A program made the position numbers and the translations under genes. The notes under the pieces are model-generated. The model saw only the letters and a list, made by a program, of their open reading frames with translations. It did not search any database and was not told the origin of the DNA. A stretch of 64,000 nucleotides of DNA from the NCBI GenBank assembly GCA_034766995.1, contig CM068315.1:40562818-40626817 (forward strand), written 5' to 3'. Positions 44,404 through 56,210 of this stretch are shown here, piece after piece (position 1 is the stretch's first letter; each line of letters opens with the position of its first letter). This stretch comes from Acanthacorydalis orientalis (Eukaryota; Arthropoda; Insecta; Megaloptera; Corydalidae).

Positions 44404-45212
44404 TACGAGGGTCATTTGATAAGTTTGGTAAATTTCTATGAAATGGCGCTACCATTCATTTGGTAACATCACTGTGTCACTTTTCAAACTAGTATAAGCG
44501 AAATTTAAACTAGAAGTGATGCGTTGTTTAAATTCTACAGATGTTTGAAGCGAGAATTGTAGCAGTTGCGGCAAAAATGAAAAAAACGTGTTATGTGCAG
44601 CGATAAAATATTTTTATTTGAAAAAGTGGACGCCCGCCCAGATCAAAGCGAAGTTGTATGAAGTACATGAGGACTCTGCACCAGTGTTGAACAGTGTGTA
44701 TTTCTAGATAAATGAGTTTAAACGTGACCGAACATGCATTGAAGATGAAGCGCGAGCTGGACGCCAAGTTGTGGTCTCCACGATGGATATCGTAGAAAAA
44801 ATCCACGGTATCGTTATAGAAGAACGTCGAGTGAAAATGCGCGAGAATGCTGAGACTGTAGATATCTGAACTGAACGAATGCACAATATCCTGCAGGAAA
44901 AATTGCACATTAAAAAGCTGTGTGCGCGATGGGTGGCATGATTGTTGACTGTCGACCAAAAACGCACACGAAAGGACATTTCAACTCAGTGTGTGGCTGA
45001 TCGAGTGAGGATGTCATCACCGGCGTCAATGTGTATTTTGTAGACTTTGAGAAAAGCTACTTTTTTGACGGTGGAAAAAATTGCAAACTAGCTTTGACGA
45101 AGTGTCTAGCCCTCAATGGAAACTATATTGAGAAATAAAATTGATTTTCTCTAAAAAACGATTAAATGGTGTTAACTTGGTTTCTTACCACACTTATCAA
45201 ACGATCCTCGTA
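44404..45212 (+). mobile_element. Mariner copy A3, catalytic core deleted
   Basis: Left terminus tacgagggtcatttgataag; right terminus (inverse) tacgaggatcgtttgataag; 809 bp. Unlike A1 and A4, it keeps the N-terminal DNA-binding half (AAIKY..LKKWTPAQIKAKLYE, EFKRDRTCIEDEARAGRQ, ERMHNILQEKLHIKKL). It then jumps to the last part of the gene, losing the catalytic region. Several stops. Confidence 0.8.
44588..45060 (+). pseudogene. Mariner A transposase N-terminal remnant
   Basis: HTH half of the transposase on the plus strand with at least two internal stops and then a deletion. The 122-codon minus-strand ORF across it (44959-44591) is an antisense shadow. Confidence 0.75.
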
Positions 45213-45267
45213 CATAGTTCGTCGATGAATGACAAAAAATTGAAAAAAAGTAATTCAAGTAGATGTA

Positions 45268-45310
45268 CACACACACACACACACATATATATATACTCGT
45301 ATATACATAT

Positions 45311-45379
<69 letters not shown>
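45268..45379. repeat. (CA)n/(TA)n compound microsatellite
   Basis: Two CA runs alternating with TA runs, the last about 50 bp long. Confidence 0.95.
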
Positions 45380-45381
<2 letters not shown>

Positions 45382-47211
45382 TTGACACAAAGTACTCTGA
45401 TCTTCAATAAAATTATTTTTTCAGCGTAAAACAAAGACAAAGTTATATTTAAGCAAATTTACATTGGAATATGATTGAAACAGCCTTTTAAAAATAGGTA
45501 AATTTGTCGAAATCAAAGATCAATTGCTCTTTTTTGGGAAGTCATCTTCAAGCGTATTACCTACAAATTTGTTTGAATATAATGTTTTCATTTCTCGTTG
45601 ATTAATATATAAATATATATATATATGTTAGAAATGTTTTCTTTTCAATTTTTATAATCATAAAATTATTAAAATATATATAAATAAGAAGTTTAATAAT
45701 TAAAATTCTTGCACTGAACATCAAAAACAGAAAGACAGTACAGGTGTGACAAAGTTCAATAAATGATAACTGTATATTTTTGATTGTTGCTTATACGCAT
45801 TTCGATGGTCATAAGTGCCAAAGTACATAATTTTTGTTTAAATCAATCAGATTTGTTTGTACCTTAGCGCTCTAAAGATGGAGCTGTTGCTATAGAAATA
45901 CACATAACAATCGAAAAATGAGCAAAAATCATTTACTATCAGATTTTTGTTTGTAGAGTGAGGAAATAATCTATATGTGAGAAGAGTTTGAATTATTTTT
46001 AAACGCACATCAAAAATTGTTAAAGTGGTTCAAAAATGATAAAATGCGTTGGTTTCTTGTCGCAGATGAATTATTGTTTCATCCCACAAACTGTATAGTA
46101 ATTCAAAATAAATCTTCAGTGCATTATTATGATTGAATAATTTGTGAAAAATTTAAGATTTAACAGTGGATTATTTAAAATTTGTAGCGTCTGTGTAAAA
46201 ACAGGAAATTTGTATAATTCACGCAAAAAAAAACGCTCATCAGCAAGCGACAGGTGAACTCAACAGACTCTGTCGGATATTTGTTAATATAAAACGGATA
46301 CTAATGTCAATATCAATTATATTTGGTATTAAACATTGTAAACATGTTTTTATTCTAGATTTTTAATTTAGATTAAAAAAATATTCTTATAAGTTTAATA
46401 ATGTTATACCGATGACATTTATTAATATTGATTAACATAAAATTGCGTTTTTTTTATACTAAAATAATTTCATATCACTTTATAAAGAAAATGCGTAATC
46501 CATTTATCAGATTAAACGATAAAAGAGGTGCTTTTTTATCAGTGAACGTGGTTTATATAAATAAAAATATGACTTTCATTTAACATTAAATATAGTTCAA
46601 ACGATATAAAACGATCGTCCTGCTCATGTACGGACAATTTTAACCTTTACACTTGAACTATCCGTACTGAAGACTTTATAAATAGTAAAAGCCATCCTGG
46701 AACGAACTATCTGCCGTGTAGTACTTCATAAATAAAGCACCTTCCTATTATTTTTTAGATGACGTAAAATCAACTTGATAAATTTCCGTCCTATATACAT
46801 TTTTTATTATTATTATGCTGAAAAGGGCAAAAAAAATCAGGTCAGGTGTAGTTAAAAAAAGTGTACAGTGTTTACATCTAACGTTCCGAAGAAATCGTGT
46901 CAAGATGATTAGATGAGAATTTCTTTAAAGATCTCTTATCGGTGTAACACAAATTTCCTAGCGTTCTCAATATACACACGAACGACCTAAATTTGTACAT
47001 ATTCGCGAATAGCCTTGAACGTATGACTATAATTAGGTGGACATTTTTACTAGTGTTGCATGTGTTTGAAAATTGTTCAAGTTTACACATTAATTTCTTT
47101 TATAGCAATGTTTGTTTTTATAATCTACGATATTTTTTAATATTGCCATACACATTCTTATCGACAAATCTATGTTTTATATCAATGAAAAATTATTTAT
47201 ATATATATATA
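45380..47211. other. AT-rich intergenic DNA with repeat P arms
   Basis: Apart from the P arms at 45735-46135, nothing recognised. Confidence 0.5.
45735..46135. repeat. Dispersed repeat P, three arms (minus/plus/minus)
   Basis: Minus arm: gttcaataaatgataactg, ttgattgttgcttatacgcatttcgatgg. Plus arm: tttgtaccttagcgctctaaagatgg, aatacacataacaatc, aaatcatttactatcag. A partial minus arm follows: tgtttcatcccacaaactg. Confidence 0.5.
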
Positions 47212-48473
47212 TATATTGGATTGAAACAAAATTTCGTAGTGTTTTCCAATAATGTAATTAATTGCATTTTCGCTCGCAGCACGATTATATGACATGATTC
47301 CTTATGTTATTTTGACACGTGACATTTTAACGTTTCTTTCTCTGCTATTTTTATGCAATTTTGAGAATTTTAAGACTATTAAATTTAAAATTGAAAATGG
47401 AGGGATATAAAGTGCATTTTCGTCATTTGACGCTGTTTTATTTCCGAAGAGGAAAAAACGTTGCAAAGATAGCAGAAAAGATATCCGCTGTTAATGGAGG
47501 AGGTACTGTAGGTGGCAGTACTGTTCGAAAATGATTCGCTCGATTCAGAGTTGGAAAATTCGATCTAGAGCGTTCCAGTAGGCCTGCAGTTGTTGATAAT
47601 GACCAAACTGCAACATTTATTGAAAATAATCAACGTTATACGACACGGGACATCGCAGAGATACTGCAGTATGAGTGTTGTGAGGATGTTATAGAGGGTT
47701 TATTTAGAAACACTTGAATATCTGAATCGCTACGATGTTTGAGCGTCTCATAATTTAACTGAAAGAAATTAAATGGAATCATTTCCATCAGTGATTCGCT
47801 TTTCAAAAGAAACAAAAATGACCCGTTTTTGAAAAAAATAATTACGGGCGATAAAAAATGGATCGTCCACAATAATGTGGATCGAAAAGGGTCTTGGAGG
47901 AAACGAAATGAGACTCCGTTAGCCACCCCAAAGCGGATATTCATCCGAAGAAGGTGATATTGTGTATCTGGTTGAATTAGGAGGGTGTTGTGTATTGTCC
48001 AAAATAATCAGAGGATAAATTTGGAGAAGCATGGTGCTCAATTAAAGGCGGCAATCGATCAAATGCGTCAAGAATTGTCCAATCAGAAGGGTATTGTTTT
48101 CCACCACGACAACAGTAGACATTACGTTTCTTTACATATCCGGTAGAAATTGATGCAGCTTGACTGGGAAGTCCTACCTCACCCGCTATATTCACCTGAT
48201 CTTGCGCCTTCAGATACAATTTGTTCCGGTCCCTACATAATTCTTTTAATGGACAAAACTTTACTTCCCTGAAATCCTGTAGAAAGCAACTGGATCAATT
48301 CATCGCCCAGAAAAATTACAAGATCTGTGAGGACGGAATTATGAAACTACGTGAAAGATGGCGAAAGGTGGTGGATCAAAATGACACATATGTATTAGAA
48401 TAAATATATGTAAAAATAAGTAAACACTGACTTTGAATTTTACCTTAAAAACGGTACGAACTTTTGTTCCAAC

Positions 48474-48480
<7 letters not shown>
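47212..48480 (+). mobile_element. Near full-length family B mariner
   Basis: The left end tatattggattgaaacaaaa and right end ...cttttgttccaacccaatat are inverted repeats. Total length is 1269 bp, normal for mariner. Both ends abut (TA)n tracts. It encloses one transposase pseudogene on the plus strand. Confidence 0.85.
47397..48403 (+). pseudogene. Family B mariner transposase, broken
   Basis: From ATG 47397: YKVHFRHLTLFYFRRGKNVA, KISAVNG..., a stop, FARFRVGKFDLE, the VDNDQ...NQRYTTRDIAEIL HTH, a decayed linker, SLFKRNKNDPFLKKIITGDKKW (first Asp kept, Glu changed to Lys), then TPKADIHPKKVILCIW, a damaged middle with HHDN in another frame, PSD, and an intact C-terminus RSLHNSFNGQNF...LRERWRKVVDQNDTYVLE. 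Multiple stops and frame changes make it inactive. Confidence 0.85.

Positions 48481-48521
<41 letters not shown>
48478..48521. repeat. (TA)n tract right of the family B mariner
   Basis: Continuous with the TIR end aacccaatat. Confidence 0.95.
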
Positions 48522-48522
<1 letters not shown>

Positions 48523-48671
48523 CCCGCACATGAATATGTTTATTCTTAAAAATTTGTAAAATACCAATTTTATCTTCGCGGATGTACAATTTCTTTACGG
48601 ATGCTTATAGGAGAGACATGTGTCTATCATGTTATATCCATGTTAGCGAAAATAAAATTTCAAATAGATAT

Positions 48672-49023
48672 TTAACCGTCAGTCAATTTTGACAACCTCG
48701 TATCGGAAAAATTGTTTGGAATTCCTTTACCCGTGTTATTATTGATATGACACACATACTCTGCATTCTGAAACATGATTGTTTTCGATAAAAATTCTCT
48801 TCTCGGGTTTTTCCTATTCGCTTTTCGAATTCGCTTCTTGAGAAAAATACATGTAAATGTTAAGCGTTCAGTAATTACAGCGTTATTCCGTAGAATGACC
48901 GGACTTCCTACGGCGACATTACGCAATTTTCTTCGGATAATGTTTCACACCCTCAAGAAGATTTCATTAATTATTATGAAACGATTTGATACTTTTAAGA
49001 GAGGAGTTAATGAGTTTAATTAA
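48672..49023. other. Segment with overlapping ORFs on both strands
   Basis: Both strands are open for about 80 codons (plus 48775-49023; minus 48926-48672). The minus frame has FLKKRIRKANRKNPRREFLS. No recognised domain, so I leave it uncalled. Confidence 0.2.
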
Positions 49024-49319
49024 ACTGTTTTAAACAATTTAATAAAATCATTAAAACAATCCGACGACCACAGATATAAAACTTATTTTTAAGATATTTA
49101 TATCAGTCAATGAATATTCAATGAGATATCTTATAGACGTAATAAATAAAGACTGATAATACTATTTATAATTTCATATATTTTTTTAAGACTGAGTAAG
49201 AGCAAAATTTACATTACATTTTATCTATTCCATATAGAATGTAAAATTTTGTGAATAATTATACATGTTACCAATTAAATTCAGAGGATAGATTTATAGA
49301 TTTAAATTATTAAGTATTA

Positions 49320-49620
49320 TTTGGTTGGTAGGAAAATAATTGCTGTTTTTGTTTTCTGAATTTTAACCATTTTTTTCAATGAAAGTGCCATTTTATCGTG
49401 TTCATGTTAATATCATTTTAAAGTGTATTTTCAGTCTGTATTCAAATAACATTGACTTCGATTTTATTAGTAATTTTGGTTTAAATTGGACTATTGAACT
49501 AAAGACGGAAAAGAAGCAAATAACAGTAACTTTTTGTATGAGTTCAAAACGGATGGTAAAGCAATAGAAATTACTCACAACTAAACGATACCTTTGGTGT
49601 GGGTGTTCAATAATCGATAT
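49320..49620 (+). mobile_element. 5' fragment of cecropia-type mariner (family D)
   Basis: Starts TTGGTTGGTAGGAAAATAATTGC. It is followed by the family-D subterminal region and then coding for LYEFKTDGKAIEIT in the transposase N-terminus, with a stop soon after. No right end is visible, so this is a truncated copy. Confidence 0.7.
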
Positions 49621-49779
49621 AAAATAATATATTTACAAAATATATAATAGGGTATAAAATAATCTAATGTTTGTAACTGTTTATCTTATCAAGTTATCAG
49701 TTATTTATATTTTTGTATTAAAATACATTTTATATTTTGTCTTAACTAATTCATACACAATTGCATTCCGACTTTGAAT

Positions 49780-49960
49780 TCATCAAAATGCTTGAATGAA
49801 GTGGCGTTTATCAAAACATAAAATGTCTGATAATCATTTTATTCACGATTCAAGTATTTTCGGTGAAGTGCACTTTATATATCTTTTGTGCGGTTCGTGG
49901 ATACTTAAGGAAACTTTTATGAAATTTATAGAATTTTCTATGTTCTACATTCAAAAATGT
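49780..49960 (+). repeat. Dispersed repeat P, decayed arm
   Basis: Contains tgtctgataatcattttattcac, tgtgcggttcgtgga and ggaaacttttatgaaa in family order, with poor identity. Confidence 0.35.
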
Positions 49961-50204
49961 CTAGTTTGTTGATTTTATAAATCATATCAATACCGTACAT
50001 TGTTATAAGTTATGATAAGAATTGTGACATTATCAATATAGAGCTTATTTGTTTATAAAATATTAAACCAGTATTTCTCAAACATTAATTCTCTAAGAAA
50101 CGAAAATTTTGAAAGGAGAAAAGTCAATTTTGAATTATTTTTTCGTAGATTTTTCTTCTAAATGCATAGGCATATAAAATAAATCCTAAAAAATTATATT
50201 TATA

Positions 50205-50450
50205 TACCTGTGATCTGCTGAGTGTCTATTCTTGGTTCACCTGAGAGTGATTGAATCAACTGAGTGTCTATTCTTCATTATTAGTTTCGGTACGTGCACC
50301 ATCATCAGAGAGATATTAGTTTTTAATATCTATGTGAAGATGGTACAAGTCTTAAAACTAATAGTGGAAAACAGACATTCAGATAAATTAAAAGGACGAA
50401 GACCACCAGGACAACAAATCATATTAAAATTTCGAAACCAATAAAATACA
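50205..50450. repeat. Hairpin repeat family E, copy 2
   Basis: Arms 50262-50320 and 50322-50378 contain attagtttcggta...caccatcatcagag and its inverse. After the hairpin come aaaggacgaagaccaccagg and aaatcatattaaa, as in copy 1. The left flank has atacctgtgatc, the inverse of the gatcacaggtat following copy 1. Confidence 0.65.
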
Positions 50451-51365
50451 ATTATTAATAATTTATGATACGTTTAAACATCTATGATAAGTATAAAAAA
50501 ATATAATTTAATTAACATTTGATTAAACATAACAATTTTAATAGCAAGAATTCTTCTTCTTATTTTTTTCGTGTATTTGAGGTATTTGGGCATCTTTTGT
50601 ATTGTCGTCGTGTATGTTTTGACCATACCTTAGTGTACAAGACCCCGACAACAGTCTTTTCCGTATGTTAATTTGTGTTTTTATTATCATTTGTTGCTGA
50701 TTTTTTCAAATAGTCAACAGATGGAAGTTATTTTTGTTATTGAAATGAAAATACATTTTCATAAATGTAAAGAACTCGCCGATTTTCATGAATTTGTTTA
50801 GATACCCTTGTTGCTCCATAGACAATATCTTGAAACGAATTAATCAATAATTTCTGGTTATTTCCTCTGTTTTATTTATTTTAAGTACAGAGTATATATA
50901 AATTATCATAACAATCTAATTCATGGCTAAGACTTGATGAAAAGCATAGACACACTGTTTATACATACTCTATTAGAGAAACTTGCAAAGTTTGTTTTGA
51001 ACATTGTACACATTCAATATAGAGACCACTTGTTACACGTGCAATATTTAAACGATATTCAAGCTTTATCCGTGTACGTTGTTCTATCCAGGTAATTACT
51101 GGATAACGCAGTCGCTCCAGTAAAGAAAAAGGGTTCGACAAAACGATTGTGCAACAGGCCATAGTACATAGTATACATTAACTATGAGACTGTCTCTAGT
51201 GTGTACTGTACCATGAAGGTGTTTTGATCTTCAGATTTATACGTTTTGTTTGTCCATATTCGATGAATATTTAACAGAGCTTCGTCAAAGACCATAATCT
51301 TTCTATCAAACTTTTCCCTTGTACAAAAATATGTCGAAAAGAAAGTTGAAAAGAAAAAAAATTTC

Positions 51366-51655
<290 letters not shown>

Positions 51656-52094
51656 GGCTATACAATTTTCAAGTTATTAATGTTTCGACTAATGATTATA
51701 TAACACACATGGAATCAAATACATAGTATTAATTTTCTCCAATGTTCATCTCTCGTTGAATTAATCCATATAAATTAGAACAATGTACATATTTGATTAT
51801 TACCCATCTATAAATGTATGTACGTATTGTACAATTTGCTAAATTGTACTAAACACATGTTGATAAATGATGTTTGTTGAATTTAACTAAACATATGGTG
51901 ATATATTATTCACCGCATTGATATTTTGAACGCAAATAATATAATATGAAACATTAAACATTATTAAATAAGATAAAATTCTATTGTATTCGATAATCTA
52001 TATAAATGGTTGTAAATTCATTATTTGAGACATTCATTATTATAAGAACTATTATAGTTCTGAACTTTTTTTACTGGCAAATGTTTTTTCGATC

Positions 52095-52268
52095 CTCCAC
52101 GAATTGTACATTTTTTTTTAATCATAAGTGTTCAATAATAATTTACTGATCATTTTATGTGCTGTTTATATTCAGACCGTTAAGATGCAGATAAATTAGT
52201 TTTGTGTGGTTTAAAGTTGAGTGAAAAAATAATTTATGAAAGTGAATTTAGGCACAGTGCCAAAAACG
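52095..52268. repeat. Dispersed repeat P, palindromic pair
   Basis: The minus arm has ctccacgaattgtaca, taatcataagtgttcaataataatttactgatcat. The plus end block has gtgtggtttaaagttgagtgaaa, gaaagtgaatttaggcacagtg. Mariner copy A4 is inserted immediately after it. Confidence 0.5.
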
Positions 52269-52270
52269 AC

Positions 52271-53087
52271 TACGTGGGTCGTTTGATAAGTTTGGGAAAT
52301 TTCTATGATATGGCGCCACTATTCATTTGATAATGTCACTGATATCAAGTGTCACTTTTCAAACTAGCATAGGCGAAACTTCAACCAGAAGCTGCGTGTT
52401 GTTCACGTTCTACAGATGTTTGAAGAGAGTATTGTAGCAGTTACCGCAAAAATGGAAAAAAAAACAAGCACGCCTTTTTGGGTCGATTCGTCACCATAAA
52501 TAAAACGTGGATCCATCACTACACATTTGAATTAAAACAGAAGTCAAAGCAGTAGACAATGACTGGTGAAAGTGCGCCAAAGAAGAGAAAGACAATTTTG
52601 TCGGCTAGGAAGGTGGTGGGCACTGTTTTTTGGGATACCCAAGGAATTATCCTGACCGACTACTTAGTATAGGGAAAAACGATAACAGGAGCCTTTTATG
52701 CAATATTATTGGACTGTTTTAAACAAGATCTGAAACAAAAACGGCCAAGATTGACGCACAAAAAAGTGTTCTGTCATCAGGACAATGCGCCGTCCCACAA
52801 ATCGACCGTCGCGATGACAAAATTGCACGAATTAGGCTTCGAATTGAATCCTCACCTACCATATTCTCCGGACTTGACCCCGTGCGACTTCTTTCTCTTC
52901 CCAAAACTTATGAATTTTGCTCGCTGGGAAGAAATTTTCGTCGAATGAGTTTCTGTCAATGCATATTTTGCAGACTCGCTGGATCAAGTGTATAACCGTC
53001 AATGGAGACTATGTTGAGAAATAAAATCGCCTTTTTCCAAAAAAAAAAACAAAAAAAAACAGTGTAACTTATCAAACGACCCACGTA
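52271..53087 (+). mobile_element. Mariner copy A4 with perfect terminal inverted repeats
   Basis: The left 22 bp beginning TACGTGGGTCGTTTGATAAG are exactly inverted at the right end. 817 bp. It has the same N-terminal deletion as A1 and the chimera: the leader ATGGAAAAAAAAACAAG jumps to the GTCGATTCGTCACC catalytic start. Matching termini and the best-kept coding segment suggest it is the youngest A copy here. Confidence 0.85.
52452..52990 (+). pseudogene. Mariner A transposase remnant (catalytic half)
   Basis: The open segment 52709-52948 reads KQDLKQKRPRLTHKKVFCHQ, then HQDNAPSHKSTVAM (second Asp), then FELNPHLPYSPDLTPCDFFL with the third Asp. The first motif, upstream, is damaged, and the DNA-binding half is absent. 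Not functional. Confidence 0.8.
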
Positions 53088-54089
53088 TTGTGCTTTTTTT
53101 AACTATTTTATCATATGATATCTTTTAAAAATAACAATATACTCCAATAGTATTGATTACACAATTTTGCAATTAAATTACAAAGAACTGTTTTTATTCC
53201 TAAATTTAAATTACTGAAACCTGAAAAACACATTTACAAAGTTACTGTTTACTTAAATAGCACAACAATATATAATTCATATAATTCAACGCGTTTTTTA
53301 AATTCTCTTGTGTGTTACTTATTTTTAAATATTTACAATAGTCCACTTATGAGATAAAAAATATTTAAAAAAATGCGAAATTCTGTTTATTTAGAATTTC
53401 ATTTTTGTACAGTCGATATTATTGACTGATTCGAATAATCTACTTGAATTTAATCTAACACTTATCACTGAAAACTGTATTGAATTCAAAGTATTTATAA
53501 TGAATTAATAGATACTAATTTACAATTATTGTTCGTGTGATACTAAAAACCGCGTAAAAAATTATGAAAACATTATACTGTAATGACGCATAGCTCTATG
53601 GCGTCATATCGTCAATTTACTGATTCATTATTAAAACACTGGATTAATAGACAACAACAACGAACAAAAAATAAAACTGCATAAATTGTTAACGTTGATG
53701 TATGTACGGTGTGTATTTGCATGCATGTGTGTATTTGTGTACAACTGAATATCCTGTGTCCATATTATTGTTTGTCACGTCACAATGATATTAACATTAC
53801 ATTTACAATTTATGAATACGCAGTATTGACCATAAATTCTATTCATTTTGATACAAAACACAAGTGACTTGAATGGAAGACGTACGTCAGTTTAAAAAGT
53901 TCTAACAGGTTAATAAAAAAAGAATTTTAAGATATTGTATATTTTTATTAAATATGACCTCTTTCACATATACGGCCAACACACATCGCTGTCAATGATT
54001 TTTCAAATTTCGAAGCATTCCTTGTAGTTGTCTCGATAGTCTTCGCCCTTATATCATCTGAGTTTGTGTATTCCACAATTAGTTGTGAA
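53088..54089. other. AT-rich intergenic DNA, nothing recognised
   Basis: Only chance ORFs; a weak gcatgcatgtgtgta stretch near 53.7 kb. Confidence 0.5.
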
Positions 54090-54175
54090 CAACAGAAACT
54101 CTGGCGACCGAAAAGGACGAGCACCATCAGGATAACGCAAGAACGGAATTACAGGTTTAAAAACATACAAATATA
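54090..54175 (+). repeat. Hairpin repeat family E, partial copy
   Basis: Contains aaaaggacgagcaccatcagg and ggaattacaggtttaaaaac, the 3' flank of family E. No hairpin arm is clearly preserved. Confidence 0.4.
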
Positions 54176-54884
54176 TTCTGTTGTAGTTTCTTTCCTTAGT
54201 CGCAGCCAGAGACTTTTTTTAGGTTTCCTCTTAACTTCTTTAAGTTGTCAGAAGTGTTTCGTTCATTAAAATTTCAAATTTTGAGAACAGAAAGAAAGTA
54301 CTAAATCAAACGTAGTATCAAATAATTTTTATATTTACTCAAAAATTAAAAAATAGTTATAACATTGTAAACAATTAAATTTTTATAAAAGAACGTCAAA
54401 TTATTTTAATTATACATTTTAACCGTTTTTGTCAAATGTTGTTGTGTAAATCAGATGAGATAAAAGGAAAATAAATATTTTTAAAAAACAATCGACAGCC
54501 ATCTACAAAAATTAGCTACACAGCTCACAGTGGTATTCTGACTGATAACTTTTTAAACAGACTTTGTATATTTACTTTGATTATTTTTTTATTTAATAAT
54601 GCCGTAATAAAATAATTTATAACTGCTAAATATATATTTCTGTTAAACTGTTAAAGACAACGCCATATATTCATAAAAAAATACAAATCTCAGAAAAATT
54701 TGGCAGCTTTACAATACAGTAGTATAATAAATTCCGAAAGTAAAAATCCAATCGAAAACCATTTATAAAAACTCATAGTATGATCGAATGGCATTATCAG
54801 GTACTTTTTGAACAAATCTTGTAAAAAAGATTTCTATTATCCACAACATAGCTTTGGCGATACTTCTAAATCCACTTTCACAAC

Positions 54885-55175
54885 TGAATTTCTCGTTCCT
54901 TCACGAACCATAAAATGTTTCCGATTAAAAATATTCAACAGTTTTGATAATAAATTATCGATCAGTTCTGATTTTTATTTATTGACATTTCGATGAGAAT
55001 TATATCATCAGAGCACTAAGGTACAGAAAAATCTCACTGTCGTTTAGCTATCGAAATGCGTATAAGTAACAATAGAAAATGATCAATTATTAATTATTAA
55101 ACATTTTTGGTCAATGCTTTGTGATTTTTGAGACGAGCGAAAAATTTACAAAGTTCATTGTTTTAAACAAGTGTA
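54885..55175. repeat. Dispersed repeat P, palindromic pair
   Basis: Minus arm: ttccttcacgaaccataaaatg, acatttcgatgag, atcatcagagcactaaggtacagaaaaatct. Plus arm: tatcgaaatgcgtataagtaacaat, atgatcaattattaattattaaacatttttgg. Confidence 0.55.
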
Positions 55176-55984
55176 TTTGCAGTTTTTGTTATTATTAATA
55201 ATAAATTATAAAATACACAAAAAATAAAAATTTATTTACCAGATCATAGCAATGAATTTTGAATGAATTCATTTCGAATATTTTTACAGTATTATACAAG
55301 TGTCTCATAAATCACGACGGGGTTTGAACAGTTAATAACTTTTTTGATTATTAATTCTTTCTTTCTTTATTTCAAGAATTGTATTCAATAGTCAAGAAAT
55401 TTATCATGAAAACATTTTAACTCTACGGCGCACTGAAACCGTATAATTTTACTTTAAAAACCAGCATTCAATTTTCGCGAAGCCGAAAATGGACAGTATT
55501 TAAAAGATTTTGTTTTCCGTTCATTGCCACAAAACAAGTCCTCCAGCTTTGTACTTTATTGTAACCAAAGATGAATGAAAATAATTAATATTTTAAAAAA
55601 ATATTGACTGTTCAAACCTCGTCGTGACTTACGGGCCACTCTGTATATTTAGATAAGGATTCTTGTGCACAAAAATTAAATGATGTAGTAAAAAGATTCG
55701 GGTTTGTTTCAAATATAATTTGGATGGACAACAGAAAAAAAGATTTTCTGTATTATTTTCTACTAGTTACACATCCACGTTTCTTATTAAAAAATCAGTC
55801 TGAAACGAGTTTAACAATGATTCATTACTTCTAATCAACAATCTTTTTTACTGAGAATTATTATAAGTAATATTTTTTTTTGTTTTTTCTCTAATCGATT
55901 TAAAATAAACACGTTATCACATTTCCAGTATGAATCGCAGAACAAAAACCATTTAAATATAATTCAGTCCGTTTGTAGAAAAGT

Positions 55985-56210
55985 TTCTTTATATCAGCAA
56001 AATTAATGTTGTGTAACATGTATTACTTTCAATTAACATCGATATTTGTACATAATCAACCTCGGTAGACCTACCAAATCTCTCTTTATCGTCCATGTTA
56101 TAATCACTATTGAAAAACTTTTTAATCCACTTCTGAATAGTTAGTTCGAAATATGAAACAGAGTTTTGAATCAAAAACCGTGAAAGATTTAAATGGAGAA
56201 AAATTTCATA
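55985..56210 (-). pseudogene. Mariner transposase HTH fragment
   Basis: Minus-strand codons read QKWIKKFFNSDYNMDDKERF, GRSTEVDYVQISMLIESN, CYTT. This aligns with the mariner pattern W-F-KF..GD..L-ED..R-GRP-S..D-DQ...IE.NPRYT. No termini were found around it; an isolated decayed fragment. Confidence 0.65.

Noticed and set aside
44591..44979. 91- and 122-codon minus-strand ORFs
   Set aside because: Antisense of the mariner A3 transposase remnant, which reads on the plus strand.
47636..48219. Minus-strand ORFs of 102 and 80 codons
   Set aside because: Antisense of the family B mariner pseudogene.
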